Shown here: piece by piece, positions 1 to 8,711 of the stretch
Position numbering within the stretch: the stretch's first letter is position 1
Layout of the letters: each line of letters opens with the position of its first letter
Program-made: the position numbers and the translations under genes
NCBI GenBank assembly: GCA_965199095.1
Contig: CBDAQM010000007.1
Span: 1 to 64,000, forward strand
Origin: LMUY01 sp965199095
GTDB lineage: Bacteria > Pseudomonadota > Alphaproteobacteria > Acetobacterales > Acetobacteraceae
Reading direction: 5' to 3'
Length of the DNA: 64,000 nucleotides
Notes under the pieces: model-generated
Seen by the model: only the letters and a program-made list of their open reading frames with translations
Database searches by the model: none
What the model was told of the DNA's origin: nothing

Positions 1-92
1 AGGAGGTGCCGCGGAGATGGAACCTCTACTGCGATTAGGTGTCCGACAATTTCCGCATCATCTCGCCTCAGGATTTTCGAATCCTCACGTGA
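1..92 (+). pseudogene. 3' fragment of an IS630-family transposase
   Basis: The reading VPRRWNLYCD, stop, VSDNFRIISPQDFRILT matches the C-terminus of the IS630-type transposase at 24314-25350 (minus strand) almost residue for residue. A C-to-T change creates an internal TAG where that copy has CAG. The DNA similarity runs on to the element end (cacgtgaacggagtata, about position 102) and then stops. The fragment enters from the left window edge, so the rest of the element may lie outside. Not functional. Confidence 0.7.
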
Positions 93-101
93 ACGGAGTA
101 T

Positions 102-220
102 ATTCAAAGTCTCGCTCGGGAATTTCGCAAGGACGGACATCGCTGGGGCCAGCTTTACAAGCTGTGCGACGTTCCACTCTTCGTGGACTCGAGCGCAACA
201 AGGCTTATTCAACTTGCTGA
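102..220 (+). pseudogene. Remnant resembling the C-terminus of a DUF3800 protein
   Basis: One frame stays open across the stretch and ends PLFVDSSATRLIQLADR, like the C-terminal motif of DUF3800 proteins (FVDS..R.IQLADLVAY). It is cut at about 221 by the IS66 inverted repeat and begins at the IS630 end at about 102, so only about 40 codons remain. DUF3800 genes often sit in mobile or defence-related DNA. The family call rests on one short motif. Confidence 0.35.
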
Positions 221-1703
221 TCGTAATTGCTCACCCCGGTAAGGTTAGTGGTTCTGTGAGCAGTGCGGTGCGGAGTGCGTTGAGCACGGGTGCCCGATTG
301 GCTTTGGCGGTGCTGACGATGGAGCGGAACGCGGCGTAGGTGTGGGCGCCCCATTCGCAGCGGAAGCCGTTGGTCACCTTGCGGAAGATGACGCTGGGGC
401 GGAGGTTCCGCTCGGAGACGTTGTTCGTGTAGGGCACGGCCCGGTTTGTCATGAAGACGAACAGGTGGCCACGGTTGGCGGCGATGCGCTTGCGCAGCTT
501 GCGGCCCGGCTCCCCCACCGGCACGGCCGCCATGATCCGGTCGAGCCTACGGTCCAGGTCGGCATGATATTGCTTCAGGGTGGCGTCCTTTCAGCGTGTC
601 GCGTCGTCGCCCGATGGCGATGGCGCGCAGCAGCAAGCGTCTGAATGGCGTACTGAAAGCGGTGTCGCCGCACTCGATGCCATACTGTGCATCGCGCAGC
701 AGGTGGGCCAGGCACACCTGCCATTGCACCGCGTGGCCGCGCTGGCTGCCGAGCATGTCGGACACCCAGACCATCGGCTGGACGGCGCCGAACACCTCCT
801 GGACGACGGCCTTGCCGCGGCTGGGGCGGATGACGTGCAGCACGGCCAGTGTGCCGACGAAGACCCACTCCCACCAGGTCTGGCCATTCACCCGGGCGGA
901 GGTTTCATCCGAGGCGACCACCTCGCTGGCCACGACCGCCTGCTGGATGGTCGAGGCGGCCGCCACCAGCGGCTCGCGCGACCGCGCCAACATGTTGCTG
1001 ATCGCGCCTTCGCTGATGGTCAGCGCGAACATCTCGGCCATCAGGGCGCACAGGCGTTCCAGCCCGATGGCGTGTGCGTAATGCAGATACACCACCAGGG
1101 CGGTGATCGATTGGCCGAAGGGCGAGCCGGGCTCCAAGCCCGCAGGTGCGGTGGCGGTGGCACGCTCGCCGCAGCACGTGCAACGGCCGCCGAACAGGCG
1201 CACGCGCGTCACGTCGGGCTTGATGGGGGGCAGTTCGATGCGGTCATAGACCTGCTGCGGCGTCTGCTGCCCGGCGGGGAAGCTGGCGGCGCAATGCGGG
1301 CAGGCATCGAGGGTGGCGTCGACCACGCGATCAGGGTTGGGTTCCAGCATGCGCCCGACGCCGGGCCGGCCTTTGCGGGGCGGTTTGTCGCCCTCGGCGC
1401 GATTGGGCTTTTGGCCTTTGGACGGCGGCATCGAGGAATTGCCGGGGTTCTTCGGCGGCCGTTCATAGCAGCCAGGCGCTTCTCCAGGTCCGTGATCCGC
1501 GCCAATGCCGCTTCCAGCCGCCCGACCAACGGCAACAGCGAGAGGATCAGTTCATCCTTCTCCGCGTGGCTCAGCTTGGCGAGGTCGATACCGGGGGGCA
1601 CACAGAGCTTGAATCGAGTCGCTCGTGGTCACGTCAACCGTTAACTCTGGCTTGACGGCCCACCCCGATCCAACTCTAGGGCTACCCAGGTGAGCAATTA
1701 CGA
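221..1703. mobile_element. IS66-family element, degenerate
   Basis: The ends are a 15-bp inverted repeat (tcgtaattgctcacc at 221-235, its complement at 1689-1703). The element holds only a minus-strand IS66 transposase; the small accessory genes tnpA and tnpB are absent. No matching 8-bp target duplication flanks it, which suggests later rearrangement. It separates the DUF3800 remnant from the methyltransferase remnant. Confidence 0.75.
231..1601 (-). pseudogene. IS66-family transposase broken by two frameshifts
   Basis: The three pieces together form one IS66 transposase (TnpC). An N-terminal coiled-coil segment starts at 1601 with MPPGIDLAKLSHAEKDELIL. The middle contains the NPGNSSMPPSKGQKPN linker, a zinc-binding CPHC..C..C region and the DDE core around SDETSARVNGQTWWEWVF. 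The C-terminal piece contains VPYTNNVSERNLRP. The reading frame changes near 1460 and near 585, so no single frame encodes the protein. The last stop lies inside the left terminal repeat. Confidence 0.8.
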
Positions 1704-2636
1704 CCGGACGGCGGATGCGGCTCAGTATGCAAGGCAATGGTGGCTCCATGGAAAGCCGCGACCGGACTTGCGACAAGCGTTGTTTGGCTTACCTCGCTAT
1801 ATTGCGACCGTTGAAACGGCTAAACACCGGCTGTTGCTTTTTGCCGAAAGAGGTTTTGCCTGACAACATGCTAGTTTGTATCGCTACAGCGGACGCTTTA
1901 CATCTCGGTGTGTTGTCTTCGCGCCTGCACGTAGCATGGGCGCTTGCAACTGGCGGTACTCTAGAAGATCGGCCTCGCTACAACAAAACTCGCTGTTTCG
2001 ACCCTTTTCCGTTCCCCCAACCCAAATACCGCCCAACAGACTGAGATCCGGGAAGTGGCCGAAGAACTTGATACTCTACGCCGCACCCGGCTCGATTCAA
2101 ACGCACAGCTCACCATGACCGGGCTCTACAACGTATTGGAAAAGCTTCGGCGCAACCTGGAACTGACGCCGGCGGAGCGGGACGTGCATGATGCCGGCCA
2201 TGTCTCGATCCTGCGCCGGCTGCATGACACGCTCGATCACGCCGTCGCGGCGGCCTATGGCTGGCGGCCGGACCTGTCTGCGGACGAGATCGTCGCGCAT
2301 GTCGTGGCGTTGAACCGGGTGCGTCGCGCCGAGGAGGCCGAAGGAACAGTGCGATGGCTCCGTCCCGCGTTCCAGGCGCCAGCGGAGGCGGCCATCACCC
2401 AACGCGTGCTCGCCGTCGAGCAGGGCGAAGTAGAAGTCGGCCTTCCCGCCTGGCCGGCTGACGAACCAGAACGCTTCGTGGCGTTGCGCGCCGCCCTGAT
2501 CGCAGCACCGGGCCGGCCCGACGAGCTCGCCCGCCGCTTCCGCCGCGCACGCACCGACAAGGTGCGGGAAATGCTGAAGACGCTGGCCGCCCTCGGCCAG
2601 GCACAGACGCTCTCGGACGGGCGCTACCAGGTCTGA
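1704..2636 (+). pseudogene. 3' remnant of an MmeI-like type IIG restriction/DNA methyltransferase gene
   Basis: Reading across frames gives ARQWWLHGKPRPDLRQALF, GLPRYIATVETAKHR, ILPDNMLV-like and HLGVLSSRLHVAWALATGG motifs, then PRYNKTRCFDPFPFP. This is the characteristic target-recognition and C-terminal part of MmeI-like single-chain restriction-methylation enzymes. The last 194 codons (GTG 2055 to 2636) are open and form a helical C-terminal tail. The 5' part, including the methylase catalytic motifs, is missing at the IS66 junction. Frames shift near 1850 and in the C-run at 2014-2018. It is a dead restriction-modification gene. Confidence 0.65.
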
Positions 2637-2746
2637 GCGTCTGATATGCCCGGTTTGATCGCTCTACCGGGATCACGGCGCCAGGTTCCGCCCCGGCGGC
2701 AAGCCCCGATCCGCCAAGCTGCGTCCAATCCCGTCTGAGGCGCCGC

Positions 2747-3688
2747 CTATTTCGGGAACACCGCCAGCACGACAGGCAAGGCAACCGTGCCGTAGGGCCA
2801 TACGAGCAGTTGGACGCGGCTTCCCTCCACTTGCGCCTCCCAACGGCCATACGTGCGGCGTTGGTAGCCGTCCAAGGCGATCGCCTGGCTCGCGACCGGA
2901 CCGCCGTCGAGATTGAGCGCGACAGTCAATCCAAGCGGCGCTGCCAGCAGGAAGCGGGCCAATCGATCCAGCGTGAAGAACGCGTCCTTGGTCGTGCTGA
3001 TGATGATTCGCCCGTCTCCGTCCTGTCCGACGAAACTGCGGTTCGCCAGGAGGAGGGGAAAGGATACCATGGCGTCATGCGCACCATGAAACACCGCCAC
3101 CCAGTCTGAGTGACTGAAATCGCGCACGCCGGTGAACGCAGATGAACTGACGAACGCCCCGGCCGTCGCATCATACGTCCGCGGTCCCAACTGAATCTGG
3201 TTGCTGATCACAGGCGTCGCTGGCGTGCCGTCGCGCCCGGAATAGCTGCCATTGACCAACAAGGCCGGACGAAGCCGCGTCATCCATTGATCGAGGCCCA
3301 CATTGCCCGCATAGGCCGTTTGCACCTCAAACCGGAAAAGCGACGGCTCGATGCGGGCCAACAGCACATGGTCCACATCGTGCCCGTCTACCATGGCGGC
3401 CAAGTCCGCGGTTTCGAAGCCAGGCGCCACCGCGGTCCACTGGACGTCACCCGGCGTGGCAACTGGGGCCGCGCCCAGCGCGAGCCGCATGGACGGCGAC
3501 AACCGTGAACTATCGGCCTGAACAGGTATCCACCAAGTGCCGCCATGCCGAAACAGCACGTTCAGCCCGTATACCCCGGCATAGAGGTACAGGCTGCCAA
3601 GTCCCCCCGCCATCAACAGGCCGAGCGCTGCCACGGCGTAGGTGAGACGCCGCCGGCTTCGGTATCTCCGCCCCGAGCCTGTGATCAC
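2747..3688 (-). CDS. Phosphodiester glycosidase-like (DUF2233/NAGPA) membrane-anchored protein
   Basis: 313 residues. A basic N-terminus (about residues 1-14) is followed by one hydrophobic segment at about 16-38, so the protein is probably anchored in the inner membrane with the rest periplasmic. The body carries motifs of the phosphodiester glycosidase (NAGPA/DUF2233) fold: LLVNGSYSGRDGTPATPV near the middle and NLDGGPVASQAIAL near the C-terminus. Members of this fold cleave glycosidic phosphodiesters or bind exopolysaccharide-related substrates; the substrate here is unknown. It is transcribed divergently from the GST gene about 80 bp away. Confidence 0.6.
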   Translation of the reverse strand: MITGSGRRYRSRRRLTYAVAALGLLMAGGLGSLYLYAGVYGLNVLFRHGGTWWIPVQADSSRLSPSMRLALGAAPVATPGDVQWTAVAPGFETADLAAMVDGHDVDHVLLARIEPSLFRFEVQTAYAGNVGLDQWMTRLRPALLVNGSYSGRDGTPATPVISNQIQLGPRTYDATAGAFVSSSAFTGVRDFSHSDWVAVFHGAHDAMVSFPLLLANRSFVGQDGDGRIIISTTKDAFFTLDRLARFLLAAPLGLTVALNLDGGPVASQAIALDGYQRRTYGRWEAQVEGSRVQLLVWPYGTVALPVVLAVFPK

Positions 3689-3771
3689 TGCACCCTCGAC
3701 ATGGCGCTATCGACTATGTCACGCCTGGTGCGCGGTCCAGAGGGACTACCGGACTGGGAGGAGGGCGACAC

Positions 3772-4350
3772 ATGCTGACCTTCTATTTTGCGCCCGGATC
3801 AAGCTCGATGGCCGTTCACATCGCGCTGCATGAAACCGGGGCGCCATTCGACGCGCGTCCGCTCTCGTTCGCCAAGCGGGAGAACCGAACGCCGGGCTAC
3901 CTGGCGCTCAATCCCGAAGGCAAGGTGCCGACCCTGCTCATCGACGGCCGCCCGCTCACGGAGGTGGCAGCCATTTTGTTCTACCTGGCACGAACCTTCC
4001 CGGAGTGCAGGTTGCTGCCGGATGGGGCCGAGGGCGAGGCGCAAGCGGTCTCGTGGATGTCGTTTGCCGCGGCGACGTTGCATCCAGCCCGGCGCAAGGG
4101 CCTCGACCACGCCATCGCCGTCTACCAGGTCGCCGACACGCGATTGGTCGGGCGGGAGTGGGTTCTCGGCCGGTATTCCGTGGCCGACATTCATCTGTTC
4201 CGCTTGTTCTGGCGGCTCAACGCGTCACTGCATTTGCCATCTGGTCTGCTGCCCAACCTCGCGGCCCATCATGATCGCATGCTGGGCCGCCCGGCGGTTC
4301 GCAGCACGCTGGACATCGAAGCGGCGCTCGGGTTTGAACTTCCAGCGTAA
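3772..4350 (+). CDS. Glutathione S-transferase family protein
   Basis: 192 residues, slightly short for the cytosolic GST family. The N-terminal thioredoxin-like domain shows FYFAPGSSSMAVHIAL (the region that binds the glutathione thiol), the cis-proline strand NPEGKVPTLLIDG, and the LTEVAAILFYLA helix. The C-terminal half is helical and contains the conserved YSVADIHLFRLFW segment (the SVAD N-cap motif). It presumably conjugates glutathione to small electrophiles; the substrate cannot be read from sequence. A GNAT gene follows 20 bp downstream on the same strand. Confidence 0.8.
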   Translation: MLTFYFAPGSSSMAVHIALHETGAPFDARPLSFAKRENRTPGYLALNPEGKVPTLLIDGRPLTEVAAILFYLARTFPECRLLPDGAEGEAQAVSWMSFAAATLHPARRKGLDHAIAVYQVADTRLVGREWVLGRYSVADIHLFRLFWRLNASLHLPSGLLPNLAAHHDRMLGRPAVRSTLDIEAALGFELPA

Positions 4351-4370
4351 GGACATCGATAAAGGGCAGC

Positions 4371-4820
4371 GTGACGGGATCACTCATCCGAAAGGCTATG
4401 CCGGACGACCTGCGTGGCGTCCTGGCGTTATACCGGCATCTTCATCCCGCGGATCCCGATCCCGGCATTTCAGCCGCTGAGCAATCCTGGTCGGCCATCC
4501 TGTCCTCCGGGCTGACCACCATCGTCGTCGCAGAAATAGCCGGACGGCTGGTGTCGTCCTGTGCGCTCGCCATCCTGCCCAATTTGTCCCGAGGCGCGCG
4601 GCCGTATGGCGTGATAGAGAACGTGGTGACCCATCCCGACCACCGCCGTGCGGGACTGGGCCGCGATGTTCTCCGCTTCGCGCTCAAGGCAGCCTGGGAC
4701 GCTGATTGCTACAAGGTGATGCTGGCAACGGGGTCGAAGCAGGAGGCAACGCTGCGGTTCTATGAGGGCTGTGGGTTCCGCCGCGGCGGCAAAACCTATT
4801 TCGAGGCCCGCCGCCCGTAA
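4371..4820 (+). CDS. GNAT-family N-acetyltransferase
   Basis: 149 residues with the usual GNAT layout. An N-terminal IRKAMPDDLRGVLALYR helix is followed by a central strand pair and the acetyl-CoA pyrophosphate loop HPDHRRAGLGRDVL (R/Q-x-x-G-x-G/A). The C-terminal segment is EATLRFYEGCGFRRG. The GTG start at 4371 is preceded by an AGGG-type ribosome site and leaves a 20-bp gap after the GST gene, so the two are likely co-transcribed. The acceptor substrate is unknown. Confidence 0.8.
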   Translation: MTGSLIRKAMPDDLRGVLALYRHLHPADPDPGISAAEQSWSAILSSGLTTIVVAEIAGRLVSSCALAILPNLSRGARPYGVIENVVTHPDHRRAGLGRDVLRFALKAAWDADCYKVMLATGSKQEATLRFYEGCGFRRGGKTYFEARRP

Positions 4821-4836
4821 AAGGGTGCTGTCACGG

Positions 4837-6045
4837 TTACCGCCGCTCATCCCCCTTCACCGCCTGCCACGCCGCCTCCATCGCCGCCAGCCCCGCCTCC
4901 CCCGGCGTTCGCCCCTCCGCCGCCAGCCGTGCCTCCACCCCCTCGAACCGCCGGGTGAACTTGGCATTGGCGGCGTGCAGGCAGGTTTCGGGGTTCAGTC
5001 CCAGCTTGCGGGCCAAATTCGCCAGCACGAACAGCATGTCTCCCACCTCGTCGGCCAGCCGCGCCGGGTCGGCGCCGGGCAGTTCGGCGCGCAGCTCCGC
5101 GGTTTCCTCCGCCAGCTTGTCCAGCACCGCACCGGCATCCGGCCAGTCGAACCCGACGCGGGCGGCCCGCGCGGTCAGCTTGGCGGCGCGGGTCAGGGCA
5201 GGGAGCGCCACCGGAACGCCGGCCAGGGTGCCGCCCTGGTGGCGGGCGGCGCGCTCCGCGGACTTGCCGGCCTCCCAGAAATCCGCGGCCGGGGTGGCGC
5301 CGGCGAAGACGTGGGGGTGGCGGCGGATCATCTTGTCGGCGATGCCGCGCGCCACGTCGGCGAAGGCGAAGCGGCCGGCCTCCTCCGCCATGCGGGCGTG
5401 GTAGACGACCTGGAACAGCAAATCCCCCAACTCGTCCGGCAACCCGGCCCAGTCGCGCCGGGCGATGGCGTCCGCCACCTCGTAGGCTTCCTCGATCGTG
5501 TAGGGGGCGATGCTGTCGAAATCCTGCACCCGGTCCCAGGGGCAGCCATCCGGCGCGCGCAGCCGGGCCATCACGTCCAGCAGGCGACGCAGCTCCGCCT
5601 CCGCGGGGACAACCGGCTTGGCCATGTCGACGATGGTGAAGCTGGCGCGCTTCGGATGCGGCCGCCGCCCCGTCTCGCGGAAGCCGCGCTTGGCGTAGAT
5701 CGCCTGGTTCAGCGTCATCAGCGCGTTGGTGTACAGGCGCAGCTCCGCCACGCCCCAGGACGCCGCCATCCGCTCCGCCGCGTCCAGCAGCCGGCCGCCC
5801 AGCCCGGCGCCATGCCGCTCCGGCCGCACGGCGACGCTGTAGATCAGGGCGTGGTCGGGATGCCGCTCGATCACCAGCACGCCGTCCCCGCCCAGCAGCC
5901 ACACCTGCCCGGCGGCGATGCGGGGGCCGTACGCCTCCACCGCCGGCATCGGCAGCGCGCCCAGCACCGGTTCGTAGTCGCGGTAGGCCGCCAGGCTGAT
6001 CGCCCGCACCAGCGCCTCGTCCGCCGCGACCGCCTGGCGCATCAT
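4837..6045 (-). CDS. mazG: GNAT acetyltransferase fused in frame to MazG nucleoside triphosphate pyrophosphohydrolase
   Basis: One continuous 402-codon frame. Residues 1-140 form a GNAT domain with the acetyl-CoA loop ERHGAGLGGRLL and an NQAIYAKRGFRETGRR C-terminus. The remaining 262 residues form a full two-domain MazG: CPWD motif, EEAYEVADAI with DELGDLLFQVVYH, then EETAELRAEL with DEVGDMLFVLANLARK, supplying both metal-binding EExxE/ExxD sets. MazG hydrolyses NTPs and dNTPs to monophosphate and pyrophosphate. An ATG at 5625 (MAKPVVPAE) could start MazG alone, so the domains may also be made separately. The start overlaps the upstream dehydrogenase stop (ATGA), implying translational coupling. 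Confidence 0.8.
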   Translation of the reverse strand: MMRQAVAADEALVRAISLAAYRDYEPVLGALPMPAVEAYGPRIAAGQVWLLGGDGVLVIERHPDHALIYSVAVRPERHGAGLGGRLLDAAERMAASWGVAELRLYTNALMTLNQAIYAKRGFRETGRRPHPKRASFTIVDMAKPVVPAEAELRRLLDVMARLRAPDGCPWDRVQDFDSIAPYTIEEAYEVADAIARRDWAGLPDELGDLLFQVVYHARMAEEAGRFAFADVARGIADKMIRRHPHVFAGATPAADFWEAGKSAERAARHQGGTLAGVPVALPALTRAAKLTARAARVGFDWPDAGAVLDKLAEETAELRAELPGADPARLADEVGDMLFVLANLARKLGLNPETCLHAANAKFTRRFEGVEARLAAEGRTPGEAGLAAMEAAWQAVKGDERR

Positions 6046-7115
6046 GCGTTGCTGGCCCGGATCGCCTCGCACACGGCGCGTGTGACCTCCGCCGTGGTCG
6101 CCTTGCCGCCGAGGTCCGGGGTCAGCAGCCCGGTGGCGCACACCTGTTCCACCGCCGCCATAAGCCGCGCCGCCGCCGCGGCCTCGCCCAGATGGTCCAG
6201 CATCATCGCCGCCGTCCAGAAGCTGGCGACCGGGTTGGCGATGCCCTTGCCGGTGATGTCGAAGGCGGAGCCGTGGATCGGCTCGAACATGGAGGGGGAG
6301 CGGCGCTGTGGGTCCACGTTGCCGGTCGGTGCGATGCCCAGCGAGCCGGCAAGCGCCGCCGCCAGATCGCTTAAAATATCGGCATGCAGGTTGGTGGCGA
6401 CCACGGTGTCGATGCTGCGCGGCTTGTTCACCATGCGCATCGTCATCGCGTCCACCAGCTCCTTGTCCCAGGTCACGTCCGGGAAGTCGGCGGCGACCAG
6501 GGCCGCGATCTCGTCCCAGAACACCATGCCGTGGCGCTGCGCGTTGGACTTCGTCACCACCGTCAGGTGCTTGCGCGGGCGGGCCCGGGCGGATTGGAAG
6601 GCGAAGCGCATGATCCGCTCCACGCCGACGCGGGTGAAGATCGCGACCTCGGTGGCCACCTCCTCCGGCAGGCCGCGATGCGCCCGGCCGCCATGCCCGG
6701 CGTATTCGCCCTCGCTGTTCTCCCGCACGATCAGCCAGTCCAGGTCGCCCGGCCCGGCATGCCGCAGGGGGGAGGTGACGCCTGGCAGGATGCGGGTGGG
6801 GCGCACATTGGCGTATTGGTCGAACCCTTGGCAGATCGGCAGCCGCAGGCCCCACAGCGTGATGTGGTCGGGGATGTCGGGCGCACCGACCGCGCCGAAA
6901 TAGATCGCGTCCGCACCCCGCAACTGGTCCAACCCGTCGGCCGGCATCAGCGCCCCGGTGCGGCGGTAGCGCTCGCTGCCCCAATCGTAGTGGTCGACCG
7001 TCAGGGAGAAGCCGCCGTCCCGCGCGGCCAGGGCGTCCAGCGCCTCCAGCCCGGCGCCGATCACCTCCGGCCCGATGCCGTCGGCGGGGATCGCGGCGAT
7101 GCGGTATTCACGCAT
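6042..7115 (-). CDS. Tartrate dehydrogenase/isopropylmalate dehydrogenase-family oxidative decarboxylase
   Basis: 357 residues, the normal length for the NAD-dependent beta-decarboxylating dehydrogenase family. Visible landmarks are the N-terminal IPADGIGPEVI nucleotide-domain start, the substrate loop DLDWLIVRENSEGEYAG, the catalytic lysine/tyrosine region HLTVVTKSNAQRHGMVFW, and the metal-binding TNLHADILSDLAAAL with a C-terminal FEPIHGSAFDITGKGIANP. The VRENSEGEYAG type with a short substrate loop resembles tartrate dehydrogenase/D-malate dehydrogenase (TtuC/DmlA) more than LeuB, but substrate choice is inference. It is the first gene of a two-gene minus-strand unit with the GNAT-MazG fusion and is divergent from a peptide-type ABC transporter. 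Confidence 0.75.
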   Translation of the reverse strand: MREYRIAAIPADGIGPEVIGAGLEALDALAARDGGFSLTVDHYDWGSERYRRTGALMPADGLDQLRGADAIYFGAVGAPDIPDHITLWGLRLPICQGFDQYANVRPTRILPGVTSPLRHAGPGDLDWLIVRENSEGEYAGHGGRAHRGLPEEVATEVAIFTRVGVERIMRFAFQSARARPRKHLTVVTKSNAQRHGMVFWDEIAALVAADFPDVTWDKELVDAMTMRMVNKPRSIDTVVATNLHADILSDLAAALAGSLGIAPTGNVDPQRRSPSMFEPIHGSAFDITGKGIANPVASFWTAAMMLDHLGEAAAAARLMAAVEQVCATGLLTPDLGGKATTAEVTRAVCEAIRASNA

Positions 7116-7196
7116 GATGTGTTCTCCGGACGGGCATCCGGTCTAGCATCCGGCGCGCGGCTTGCAAGGTCGCACCGTTTCCGGAGCCAACGCCGC

Positions 7197-8711
7197 ATGA
7201 TCCGTCCGCTGTTCGCCTGCCTGCTCGCCTTGCTGCCCGTCGCGGCGGCAGCGCAACCCGCCCCGGTGACGCTGCGGATCGCCCTGCGGGAGGATGCGGA
7301 CATGCTGGACCCGACCCTGGCGCGCAGCTATGTCGGCCGCATCGTGTTCGCCGGGCTGTGCGACAAGCTGTTCGACATCAACGACAAGCTGGAAATCGTC
7401 CCGCAACTCGCCACCGGCTACGAATATACCGACCCGAAGACGCTGGTGATCCATCTGCGCACCGGGGTGAAGTTCCAGGACGGCACGGTGATGGACGCGG
7501 CCGCGGTGAAATACAGCCTGGACCGCCACCTGACGATGACGGGCAGCGCCCGGCGGGCCGAGATCAACGTGCTGGACCACGTCGATGTCGTGGACCCGCA
7601 GACGGTGCGCCTGGTGCTGAAAGGGCCGTCCGCGCCCTTCCTGTCGCAACTCACGGACCGCGCCGGCATGATCGTGTCGCCCAAGGCGGCGGAGGCGGAG
7701 GGCAAGGATTTCGCCCTGCATCCCGTCTGCGCCGGGCCGATGAAGTTCGTCGAGCGGGTGGCGCAGGACCGCATCGTGCTGGAGCGGTTTGCCGATTACT
7801 GGAACAAGGATGCGATCCACGTCGACCGCGTGATCTACCAGCCGATCCCCGACAGCTCCGTCCGGTTGGCGAATTTGCAGGCGGGCAGCGTCGACATCGT
7901 CGAATACGTGGTGCCGACCGATACCGACGCGGTGAAGCGCAACCCGAGGCTGCGGCTGCTGACGTATGACGGGCTCGGCTACCAGGGCATCACCTACAAC
8001 CTGGGCAACGGCCCGAAGGCGGACTCGCCGATCGGCAAGAGCGCGCTGGTGCGCCAGGCGTTCGACATGTCGATCGATCGCGAGGCGCTGATGCAGGTGG
8101 TCTATAACGGCATGTTCCCGCCTGCGGCCCAGGCGGTCGCCCCGGAAAGCCCGTTCTACGACCCCGACGTGAAGCCCATGGTGCGGAATATCGAGAAGGC
8201 CAAGGCGCTGCTGAAGCAGGCCGGGGTGAAAACGCCCGTCACGGTGGAGATGATCGCCCCCAATAGCCCGGATATCAGGCAGATCGCCGAGGTGATCCAG
8301 TCCATGACGGCGGAGGCCGGGTTCGACGTGAAGATCACCGCGATGGAGTTCGCGTCCTCGCTGGACAATGCGCAGCAGGGTGGCTTCCAGACCTATCTGC
8401 TGGCGTGGTCCGGGCGGATCGACCCGGACGGCAACCTCTACAGCTTCCTGGACAGCACCGCCGGCCCGCAGAACTACGGCAAATACGCCAGTCCGGCGAT
8501 GGACAAGCTGCTGGACGATGCACGGGCGGAACAGGACATGGCCAAGCGGAAGGCGCTGTATGGCCAGATCGCGGAGCTGACGCAGAAGGACCTGCCGATC
8601 TCCTACATCTACACGACGCGCTACTTCAACGGGCTGTCCACGAAGGTCACCGGGTTCAAGCCGGTGGCGGATGGCCTGATCCGCCTGCAGGGCATCAGCC
8701 TCGCGCCATGA
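7197..8711 (+). CDS. ABC transporter periplasmic substrate-binding protein (peptide/nickel family 5)
   Basis: 504 residues. A signal peptide at residues 1-20 (cleavage near VAAAAQ) sends it to the periplasm. The mature part has the family 5 solute-binding signature: LREDADMLDPTLARSYVGR, GVKFQDGTVMDAAAVKYSLDR, and the C-terminal NYGKYASPAMDKLLDDAR. Ligands of this family include peptides, nickel, glutathione and opines; which applies is unknown. The frame is open far upstream, but the ATG at 7197 is chosen because it begins the signal peptide. Two permease genes follow with 4-bp ATGA overlaps; no ATP-binding genes are adjacent. Confidence 0.85.
   Translation: MIRPLFACLLALLPVAAAAQPAPVTLRIALREDADMLDPTLARSYVGRIVFAGLCDKLFDINDKLEIVPQLATGYEYTDPKTLVIHLRTGVKFQDGTVMDAAAVKYSLDRHLTMTGSARRAEINVLDHVDVVDPQTVRLVLKGPSAPFLSQLTDRAGMIVSPKAAEAEGKDFALHPVCAGPMKFVERVAQDRIVLERFADYWNKDAIHVDRVIYQPIPDSSVRLANLQAGSVDIVEYVVPTDTDAVKRNPRLRLLTYDGLGYQGITYNLGNGPKADSPIGKSALVRQAFDMSIDREALMQVVYNGMFPPAAQAVAPESPFYDPDVKPMVRNIEKAKALLKQAGVKTPVTVEMIAPNSPDIRQIAEVIQSMTAEAGFDVKITAMEFASSLDNAQQGGFQTYLLAWSGRIDPDGNLYSFLDSTAGPQNYGKYASPAMDKLLDDARAEQDMAKRKALYGQIAELTQKDLPISYIYTTRYFNGLSTKVTGFKPVADGLIRLQGISLAP

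Noticed and set aside
221..1703. Recent, active IS66 insertion
   Set aside because: Two frameshifts in the transposase, no accessory genes and no 8-bp target duplication.
4762..6903. Very long plus-strand open frame opposite the GNAT-MazG and dehydrogenase genes
   Set aside because: Arg/Pro/His-rich shadow of high-GC genes; no motif, no ribosome site; the minus-strand frames carry complete recognisable proteins.
6384..7196. Upstream extension of the binding-protein frame
   Set aside because: Antisense to the dehydrogenase gene; the signal peptide starts at 7197, which fixes the real start.
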